Source: Bacteroidaceae bacterium
Lineage (GTDB): Bacteria; Bacteroidota; Bacteroidia; Bacteroidales; Bacteroidaceae
NCBI GenBank assembly: GCA_023227685.1
Contig: JALNVG010000055.1
Location: 1 to 13,234 of the forward strand
Direction: 5' to 3'
DNA length: 13,234 nucleotides
Under the pieces are notes generated by a model that was given only the letters and a program-made list of their open reading frames with translations, did not search any database and was not told the origin of the DNA. This document shows positions 8,172-13,234 of the stretch, piece after piece. Within the stretch, counting starts at the first letter, position 1. Each line of letters opens with the position of its first letter. Made by a program: the position numbers and the translations under genes.

Positions 8172-10388
8172 ATGAAGAATTTAATAATACAAGGTTCCTT
8201 TCCTGTGCTAAATATGCATTGCGCAAGTTGTGCTAATAACGTGGAAAAAACTGTAAAGAATATACCTGGAGTAACGGATGCATCAGTGAATTTTGCTTCA
8301 AATATGCTTTCAGTATCATATGACAAGACAAAATTGACTCCGGGAGAGATTCGTGCTTCCGTATTGTCTGTCGGTTACGATCTTATTATCGAAGAAGAGA
8401 ATCGTGAAGAATTGAAAGAAAAGGCCGAAAAGAGACACTATAATCTTCTTAAAAAGCAAGTAGCCGGAGCTTGGATTTTTGCAATTCCTATATTTATTCT
8501 TGCAATGTTTTGGCCCGGAAACAGTGTTTCCGAATGGATTCAATTGATTCTGACTCTCACTGTTATGATTCTTTGGGGAAATTCTTTCTATGTCAATGCT
8601 TGGAAACAGCTCAAGCTAAAACGGAGCAATATGGATACGCTTGTAGCATTAAGTACCTCTATTGCTTTTCTGACAAGCTCCTTTGATACTATTTATCCGC
8701 AATTTTGGATCTCACGCGGACTTCATCCTCTTTACTGTTTCGAAGCTGTAGCAATAATCATCGCTTTCGTACTTACAGGCAAACTGATGGAGGAAAAGGC
8801 AAAGAGTAATACTTCATCTGCTATAAAGAAATTAATGGGACTGCAACCCAAACAAGCTTCGGTGATTAGAGACGGGAAAGAAACAAAGATTGATATCAAA
8901 AACTTAAAGATAGATGATAAGGTACTTGTACGCCCCGGCGAACAGATTCCGGTGGACGGTGTTATTTGCCAAGGTACCTCTTACGTAGATGAAAGTATGC
9001 TTAGCGGTGAACCTATTCCTGTAGAGAAAGGTATCGGTCATAAAGTCTTGACAGGCACCATAAATCAACTCAATCCGTTTACAATGGATGTAAAACAGGT
9101 GGGTAGTGAAACTGTTTTGGCCCGCATCACCCATATGGTTCAGCAGGCCCAAGGTAGCAAGGCTCCTGTACAGCGTATCGTTGATAAGGTGACGGGGATT
9201 TTCGTTCCGGTAGTATTATCGGCAGCGATAATTACTTTTATCATTTGGCTGTTGGTCGGAGGTTTACAAGACTTCTCGTATGCTTTGTTATCATTCGTTT
9301 CAGTATTAGTTATAGCTTGCCCATGTGCACTTGGCCTTGCCACGCCGACGGCTTTGATGGTTGGTATAGGAAAGGCTGCCGATAACCATATTCTTATCAA
9401 AGACGCCGTAGCTCTGGAACAGATGCGTAAAGTTGATGTTGTAGTATTCGATAAGACCGGTACACTAACGATGGGTTATCCTAAGGTTTCCGAATGGTTA
9501 TGGGCTAATGAACAAAATGACCGACAGATCAATATATTGCTTGCTGCCGAGATCAAATCAGAACATCCGCTATCTAAGGCCATTGTTTCTTATATACATG
9601 AAAAAGAACCAACAGCTATTCCTTCTACTATTGATAATTATGAAAATATTGCAGGAAAGGGGATTATCGTCAACTATGAAAGTAATAAATACTGGGCCGG
9701 AAGCAAAAAACTATTTGCTGAATTCGGAGCTGATAATACAAATATAATGAATGAAATGGCGCTTCATTCAGAATTAAAAGGCTGTAGCATTGTCTACTTC
9801 GGTTGTAACAATAATCTGATTGCGGTCATAGCTATCAATGATCCTATTAAATCAACAACTTTTGAAGCTATCAAACAATTAAAATTTCACGGCATCGAAG
9901 TCTGTATGTTGACAGGTGACGGCAAGAAAGCTGCAGAAGTTGTAGCCGAGAAGCTTGACATCAACCACTTCGTAGCCGAAGCTATGCCTGATGATAAAGA
10001 AAATTATATACATGAACTGCAAAAAAAAGGCAAGAAAGTTGCAATGGTAGGAGATGGCATCAATGATTCACAGGCTCTTGCACTGGCAGATGTCAGTATT
10101 GCTATGGCCAAGGGTACGGATATTGCAATGGATGTAGCAATGGTTACGCTGATGACTTCTGATTTATTATTATTACCAAAAGCCTTCAAGTTGTCACGGC
10201 AAACGGTACGATTGATTCACCAGAACTTGTTTTGGGCATTCATTTATAATATCATCGGTATTCCTATTGCTGCAGGCATTCTGTACCCATCATTCGGAAT
10301 ACTCTTGGACCCCATGTTTGCCAGTGCCGCAATGGCCTTATCTTCCGTATCTGTCGTTTTGAATTCTCTCAGTTTAAAATTCAGATAA
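8172..10388 (+). CDS. copA: Cu(I)-exporting P1B-type ATPase CopA
   Basis: An inner-membrane heavy-metal ATPase of 738 residues from the ATG at 8172. The frame also allows a GTG at 8148, but the ATG gives a normal N-terminus just ahead of the metal-binding domain. There is one N-terminal HMA domain with MHCASC (C17, C20), then membrane segments, the actuator SGEP (278-281), the intramembrane CPC (C383, C385), the phosphorylated D427 in DKTGT, the nucleotide-domain HP (465-466), and GDGIND (627-632). The later membrane segments carry N685, YN (692-693) and MxxSS (M721, S724, S725), the pattern of Cu(I)-selective PIB-1 pumps. It should export copper from the cytoplasm using ATP. No CopZ, CsoR, CueR or CopY gene is adjacent, so copper control must come from elsewhere. 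Confidence 0.95.
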   Translation: MKNLIIQGSFPVLNMHCASCANNVEKTVKNIPGVTDASVNFASNMLSVSYDKTKLTPGEIRASVLSVGYDLIIEEENREELKEKAEKRHYNLLKKQVAGAWIFAIPIFILAMFWPGNSVSEWIQLILTLTVMILWGNSFYVNAWKQLKLKRSNMDTLVALSTSIAFLTSSFDTIYPQFWISRGLHPLYCFEAVAIIIAFVLTGKLMEEKAKSNTSSAIKKLMGLQPKQASVIRDGKETKIDIKNLKIDDKVLVRPGEQIPVDGVICQGTSYVDESMLSGEPIPVEKGIGHKVLTGTINQLNPFTMDVKQVGSETVLARITHMVQQAQGSKAPVQRIVDKVTGIFVPVVLSAAIITFIIWLLVGGLQDFSYALLSFVSVLVIACPCALGLATPTALMVGIGKAADNHILIKDAVALEQMRKVDVVVFDKTGTLTMGYPKVSEWLWANEQNDRQINILLAAEIKSEHPLSKAIVSYIHEKEPTAIPSTIDNYENIAGKGIIVNYESNKYWAGSKKLFAEFGADNTNIMNEMALHSELKGCSIVYFGCNNNLIAVIAINDPIKSTTFEAIKQLKFHGIEVCMLTGDGKKAAEVVAEKLDINHFVAEAMPDDKENYIHELQKKGKKVAMVGDGINDSQALALADVSIAMAKGTDIAMDVAMVTLMTSDLLLLPKAFKLSRQTVRLIHQNLFWAFIYNIIGIPIAAGILYPSFGILLDPMFASAAMALSSVSVVLNSLSLKFR

Positions 10389-10413
10389 CGATATTTTGCT
10401 AGCACTTTCAGAG

Positions 10414-10499
10414 AAATTTTGCATCGCAATTTTTTAAAATTGCGATGCAATCACCTAAGGTTTGCGATGCATTTACCCCACGTTTGCGATGCAAAATTT
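10414..10499. repeat. TGCGATGCA repeat cluster with alternative hairpins after copA
   Basis: TGCGATGCA occurs in direct orientation at 10441, 10463 and 10485, exactly 22 nt apart, and once inverted at 10420-10428. The inverted copy pairs with the first direct copy as a 15-bp stem (10419-10433 with 10436-10450) and with the last copy as a 16-bp stem (10414-10429 with 10484-10499). The cluster begins 26 nt after the copA stop, so it could end copA transcription or be a dispersed intergenic repeat. No protein is encoded here. Confidence 0.75.
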
Positions 10500-10513
10500 A
10501 TTTTCGCCTATAT

Positions 10514-10549
10514 AAAAAAACTCAAGTGATTATTGCCATAAAGAATCAC
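10514..10549 (-). terminator. Possible weak terminator of the HSDR_N gene
   Basis: On the minus strand, GTGATT and AATCAC (pairing 10544-10549 with 10526-10531) form a 6-bp stem around a 12-nt loop. Seven T residues (complement of 10514-10520) follow 5 nt after the stem. The stem is short and the loop large, so this is tentative. The rest of the 10500-10612 stretch shows nothing I can interpret. Confidence 0.3.
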
Positions 10550-10612
10550 CTTTCATCATTGTCTTCAATAGAAAGCTAGTGCGTAACAACGTTTATGCAA
10601 ACACTACAGGGT

Positions 10613-11062
10613 TTATAATAAACTATAATTGGGAATTTCGGGCAAAAAATGATAGCTCATTTCATGATAATCTATCTTGCAACAATAATGTTGAAGGCCA
10701 TTGCTAACCACTAGATAGTTTACTTTAAGCACCATATTGTAACGAGTAATCTGATCAAAAACCTTTTGAGTAATCTCAATATTCGGAGCTTTATATTCGA
10801 TAATCATCCGAGCCTTAAGATCTTGTCTATAAAGTACCGTATCGCAACGTTTTGACGTTCCGTTAAGCCTTACAAAGACTTCATTAGCCATGAGAGAAGA
10901 AGGATACCCCTTATCCTTCAACAGATAGTGAACAAAGTGCTGGCGTACCCATTCTTCGGGCGTAAGGGCGACATAACGTTTGCGCAGAACATCAAAAATT
11001 ATAGTCTTCCCATCCTTTTCTTTTAATTTAATTTCAAATGATGGAAGGTTTAACGATAACAT
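10613..11062 (-). CDS. Stand-alone HSDR_N domain protein (PD-(D/E)XK / RecB-like nuclease fold)
   Basis: A 149-residue protein matching the N-terminal nuclease domain of type I restriction R subunits (HSDR_N family) without the helicase part. The nuclease core is complete by eye: D74 in RCDTVLY, E89-Y-K91 in MIIEYKAP, and Q104-I-T-R-Y108, the QxxxY motif of RecB-type nucleases. E61 may be an additional acidic ligand. No hsdM, hsdS or helicase gene is near, so this is not a restriction system as it stands. From memory of the group, small proteins of this kind are common core genes in Bacteroidota and are often found beside holA. A role in DNA processing is plausible but unproven. The ATG at 11062 diverges from holA over a 155-nt gap. 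Confidence 0.85.
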   Translation of the reverse strand: MLSLNLPSFEIKLKEKDGKTIIFDVLRKRYVALTPEEWVRQHFVHYLLKDKGYPSSLMANEVFVRLNGTSKRCDTVLYRQDLKARMIIEYKAPNIEITQKVFDQITRYNMVLKVNYLVVSNGLQHYCCKIDYHEMSYHFLPEIPNYSLL

Positions 11063-11098
11063 TTATTATTTTTGTAACATTTAAAAATTGAAAGATCT

Positions 11099-11130
11099 TT
11101 TGCAATAGACAAAATTAATAGATATTTTTG
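11099..11130 (+). promoter_or_regulatory. Bacteroides-type promoter of holA
   Basis: TTTG at 11099-11102, a 20-nt spacer and TATTTTTG at 11123-11130 match the Bacteroidota -33/-7 consensus exactly. Transcription would start near 11134, leaving a leader of about 84 nt before the ATG at 11218. Confidence 0.6.
11110..11117 (-). promoter_or_regulatory. Candidate -7 box for the HSDR_N gene
   Basis: The complement of 11110-11117 reads TAATTTTG, an exact TAnnTTTG. It lies 48 nt upstream of the ATG, but no good -33 TTTG is found at the usual distance. If real, it sits inside the spacer of the holA promoter, so the two divergent promoters would overlap. Confidence 0.3.
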
Positions 11131-11217
11131 ATTTTAAAGAAATAAATCAAGACTAAATGTATTGAAAAAGTTTCTTTTGACTTCTTATCGAGATATAAAA
11201 AATAAAAGACAACTGCC

Positions 11218-12240
11218 ATGGCAAAAAATATACTGACATATGAGGAAATAATGAAGGGACTGAAAGCTAAAAATTATGCCCCGATTTATTATCTTATGGG
11301 TGAGGAATCTTATTATATCGACCAAATATCTAATTATATCACTGATAACATATTAACGGATTCTGAAAAGGAATTCAACCTTACAGTTATGTACGGAACA
11401 GATATTACACAAGTAGCCGATGTGATCAATGCCGCCAAACGTTATCCTATGATGTCAGAATATCAAGTGGTTGTGGTTAGAGAGGCTCAAGGCATTAAGG
11501 ATATTGAGAACCTGGTATACTATGTTCAGAGACCTTTAAAATCAACCATATTGGTTTTGTGTCATAAACATGGCACACTGGACAGACGTAAAAAATTAAC
11601 AGCCGAAATTGCAAAAAACGGTATCTTATTTGAATCAAAACCGATTAGAGAGAATATGCTACCATCATTTATCTCTACCTATATGAGAGGAAAAGGGGCT
11701 ACTATTGATGAAAAAGCTACTATTATGATGATAGAATTTGTAGGATCTGACTTGAGCAGGCTCATCGGCGAATTAGAAAAGCTAATAATTACACTGCCCG
11801 AAGGGCAAAAACGGGTAACTCCGGAATTGGTAGAAAAGAATATAGGTATTAGCAAAGATTTCAATAACTTTGAATTAAAGAATGCATTAATAAATAGAAA
11901 TGTTTTAAAGGCTAATGAAATAATAAAATATTTTGAAAAAAACCAAAAAGCAAATCCAATCCAAATGACTCTGGGATTTCTCTTTAGTTTTTTTTCTAAT
12001 TTGATGTTGACCTATTATGCACCACAAAAAAGCCAACAAGGAATAACCGATATGCTCGATTTAAGATCTACGTGGGCCGCAAAAGATTACATAACGGCCA
12101 TGAATAAATACAGCGGAAAAAAAACAATGGAAATCATAGGAGCAATACGTTATGCTGATGCGAAATCAAAGGGCATAGAGAATAGTTCACAATCAAGTTT
12201 CGATATTTTGAGAGAATTAGTATATAAAATTATGCACTAA
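11218..12240 (+). CDS. holA: DNA polymerase III subunit delta
   Basis: A 340-residue protein, matching the 343 residues of E. coli HolA. Delta is the wrench of the clamp loader: with tau/gamma and delta-prime it opens the beta sliding clamp and loads it at primed sites. Visible family features are the N-terminal PIYYLMGEESYYIDQ block (22-36), the QVVVVREAQ strand (about 83-91), the PSFISTYMRGKGATID linker (about 149-164), and SDLSRLIGELEKL (about 177-189). The C-terminal collar domain ends in DILRELVYKIMH. As usual for delta there is no Walker A motif, so it is not expected to hydrolyse ATP. The ATG at 11218 directly precedes the conserved region. The gene has its own promoter and is followed by AT-rich hairpins. 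Confidence 0.93.
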   Translation: MAKNILTYEEIMKGLKAKNYAPIYYLMGEESYYIDQISNYITDNILTDSEKEFNLTVMYGTDITQVADVINAAKRYPMMSEYQVVVVREAQGIKDIENLVYYVQRPLKSTILVLCHKHGTLDRRKKLTAEIAKNGILFESKPIRENMLPSFISTYMRGKGATIDEKATIMMIEFVGSDLSRLIGELEKLIITLPEGQKRVTPELVEKNIGISKDFNNFELKNALINRNVLKANEIIKYFEKNQKANPIQMTLGFLFSFFSNLMLTYYAPQKSQQGITDMLDLRSTWAAKDYITAMNKYSGKKTMEIIGAIRYADAKSKGIENSSQSSFDILRELVYKIMH

Positions 12241-12247
12241 TACATAA

Positions 12248-12321
12248 TTTAATTGAATTTTTCAATTAAAACTAACCGAATTTATTTTTCTAATAATACT
12301 TAAATTCGATTATTTATTTTT
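12248..12321 (+). terminator. AT-rich hairpins after holA (probable terminator region)
   Basis: Eight bases past the holA stop, TTTAATTGAA (12248-12257) pairs with TTCAATTAAA (12261-12270) around three T residues. A second stem pairs CGAATTTA (12277-12284) with TAAATTCG (12301-12308) and is followed by the T-rich stretch attatttattttta. Neither is GC-rich, so termination strength is uncertain. Confidence 0.5.
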
Positions 12322-12627
12322 AGGACTTCACTTCTGTAAAAACAAGATAATCATCAATATTTTTTATTTCGAACATATTTAGAGTGTACGAAATAGGGGA
12401 TATCTACTTGTTAATCAACTATTTATATGTAAATAGAACAGCTCAGAATCAAAAAAAATAGATTATTCACCCTGATACGGGGTATTTTTACATGAATTTG
12501 CCATTTGTACATGAATAAAAAAGTTATTGCTATCTTTCTATAAAACCCCATAAAAATAGATTATTTTACATTAGGAAATATAATGACAGTAATGCATTCC
12601 ACATTTACTTCTATAACAAAGTAAATG
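12322..12627. other. AT-rich non-coding stretch with short repeats and a small dyad
   Basis: No credible gene lies here in any frame. The stretch holds a 14-bp direct repeat (AAAAATAGATTATT at 12454-12467 and 12552-12565), a direct repeat TACATGAAT at 12489 and 12508 (19 nt apart), a small dyad ACCC-TGATACG-GGGT at 12469-12483 followed by a T-rich run, and an inverted repeat CATTTACTT/AAGTAAATG (12602-12610 with 12619-12627). Confidence 0.6.
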
Positions 12628-12659
12628 CAATACATATGTAAATTCACATTTGTATATTG

Positions 12660-12697
12660 ATACTTTTGTATAATACGTGTACACTATACAAAAGTAT
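12660..12697. repeat. Dyad with 13-bp perfect arms within the motif array
   Basis: ATACTTTTGTATA (12660-12672) and TATACAAAAGTAT (12685-12697) are exact reverse complements around a 12-nt centre that itself contains the palindrome GTGTACAC (12677-12684). Each arm includes TACTTTTG, which matches the TAnnTTTG box in divergent orientation, though no -33 partner was found on either side. No T tract follows, so it is more likely a protein-binding site than a terminator. Confidence 0.7.
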
Positions 12698-13065
12698 TAG
12701 TTGATTTCACACAAGTAATATCTGCCATTCACAAACGTAATCACGTAAAGGGGACATCATTTTATTAGCTTTATAATTCATTATATATCAGTTTAAAACA
12801 TGAATTATTACTTTCTTTTATTTAAAACTATGCAAAAGATATAAATTACACATGTAAAAATTAAGCTATATTGACATCATTAATATATGGTATATTATTA
12901 TATATCAGCCATTTATAAGATATAATTAAAGTATAAAAACAATATCAAATCTGCTAATATATGAGTAATACCAATTTAACATTCACACATGTAACTGTTT
13001 CATTACATATGTAATATCCGATAGTTCACAAGCGTAAATCACAAAAATAAATATTGCTCTATACA

Positions 13066-13097
13066 TTTGTGTATTTCAAATATATATCGTACATTTG
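13066..13097 (+). promoter_or_regulatory. Bacteroides-type promoter of the XRE regulator gene, overlapping two operator-like motifs
   Basis: TTTG at 13066-13069, a 20-nt spacer and TACATTTG at 13090-13097 match the consensus exactly. Transcription would begin near 13101, leaving a leader of about 39 nt. Both boxes lie within ACATTTGT repeats of the motif array. Confidence 0.6.
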
Positions 13098-13139
13098 TAA
13101 ATTGATTAATAATAATTACATAATTTTACTCAAAAAAAT

Positions 13140-13234
13140 ATGGAAGAAATTAAAGATAGGATCAAGCTGATCATGGAAAAGGAAAATTTATCTCCAAGAG
13201 AATTTTCCGATAGTATTGGCATTCAACAATCAAC
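13140..13234 (+). CDS. XRE-family helix-turn-helix regulator, N-terminal part (cut by window end)
   Basis: The ATG at 13140-13142 opens a frame that stays open to the window end, giving 31 complete codons. The sequence begins MEEIKDRIKLIMEKENLSPR and continues EFSDSIGIQQS. This is the usual start of a Cro/CI (XRE) domain: helix 1 (IKDRIKLIMEKEN), helix 2 (SPREFSDSIG) and the beginning of the recognition helix (IQQS). From memory, short regulators opening this way are common in Bacteroidales. The ATG fits the family start and lies 39 nt after the predicted transcription start. The C-terminal part, which would decide dimerisation or effector binding, is outside the window. Confidence 0.85.
   Translation, partial: MEEIKDRIKLIMEKENLSPREFSDSIGIQQS

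Larger units (their letters stand above)
12628..13100. repeat. Array of TTCACAnnnGTAA-like motifs upstream of an XRE regulator gene
   Basis: Exact TTCACAnnnGTAA occurs at 12706-12718, 12728-12740, 12982-12994 and 13025-13037. Close variants are TTACAnnnGTAA at 12846-12857 and 13003-13014 (the latter within the 14-bp palindrome ATTACATATGTAAT), TACATATGTA at 12631-12640, TTCACATTTGTA at 12643-12654, ATACATTTGTGTA at 13061-13073 and GTACATTTGTAA at 13089-13100. Spacings of neighbours are near 20-23 nt in three cases, about two helical turns. This looks like a multi-site operator or iteron array rather than chance in AT-rich DNA. Confidence 0.65.

Noticed and set aside
10613..11062. Remnant of a type I restriction system
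   Set aside because: The frame is intact with its own start and stop, all nuclease motifs are present, and no partner gene fragments are visible, so it looks like a complete small gene rather than a truncated hsdR.
12469..12490. Rho-independent terminator at the ACCC/GGGT dyad
   Set aside because: The stem is only 4 bp and lies over 200 nt from the holA stop; the following T run is short, so it is reported only as a small dyad.
12660..12697. Invertible promoter bounded by inverted repeats
   Set aside because: The arms are only 12 nt apart, too close to flank an invertible segment, and no recombinase gene is in the window.
12628..13100. CRISPR array
   Set aside because: The repeated units are only 12-13 bp, variable and partly palindromic, and spacing is irregular (about 13 to over 100 nt); no cas genes are present.
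12241..13139. Chromosomal replication origin
   Set aside because: The stretch is AT-rich with repeats, but I found no perfect DnaA box (TTATCCACA) on either strand, only one near match (TTATTCACC at 12463), and no dnaA or dnaN nearby. GC-skew over the whole chromosome would decide.

Overview
The window looks like a piece of a Bacteroidota chromosome, most likely order Bacteroidales. Coding DNA is AT-rich, genes lack obvious Shine-Dalgarno sequences, several starts sit behind Bacteroides-type promoters (TTTG, about 20 nt, TAnnTTTG), and the gene set (DUF1015, single-chain GcvP, DUF3298 lipoprotein, HSDR_N protein beside holA, short XRE regulator) is typical of that group. Genus cannot be decided from the sequence alone. 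Most of the window is ordinary core genome. The only stretch with clearly unexplained structure is the roughly 900-base AT-rich region at the right end.

Layout. Positions 1-126 hold the tail of an unrecognised gene and its terminator. Three + strand genes follow: a DUF1015 protein (148-1395), a YigZ/IMPACT protein (1539-2141) and a nitroreductase (2214-2783). They end at a 23-bp dyad (2798-2847) that also ends the convergent minus-strand operon. That operon runs from 7905 down to 2858: DUF3298 lipoprotein, rsmG, an MBL-fold hydrolase and gcvP, with gaps of 15-35 nt, behind a consensus-like promoter near 7951. A Cu(I)-exporting P-type ATPase (copA, 8172-10388) diverges from it and is followed by a compact GCGATGCA repeat cluster (10414-10499).

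A small HSDR_N (RecB-like nuclease fold) gene (11062-10613, minus) diverges from holA (11218-12240, plus), the clamp-loader delta subunit. After holA come about 900 bases without a gene (12241-13139), then the first 31 codons of an XRE-type helix-turn-helix regulator (from 13140).

How it fits together. Two items touch glycine/serine metabolism (gcvP, and possibly DUF1015 through its ParB/sulfiredoxin-like fold), but they are in separate transcription units. The gap before the XRE gene carries about ten copies of a TTCACAnnnGTAA-like motif, a 13-bp-arm dyad, and duplicated sub-modules. Both boxes of the predicted XRE promoter lie inside motif copies, which suggests autoregulation or another multi-site DNA-binding system. 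This is inference from pattern, not a known system I can name.
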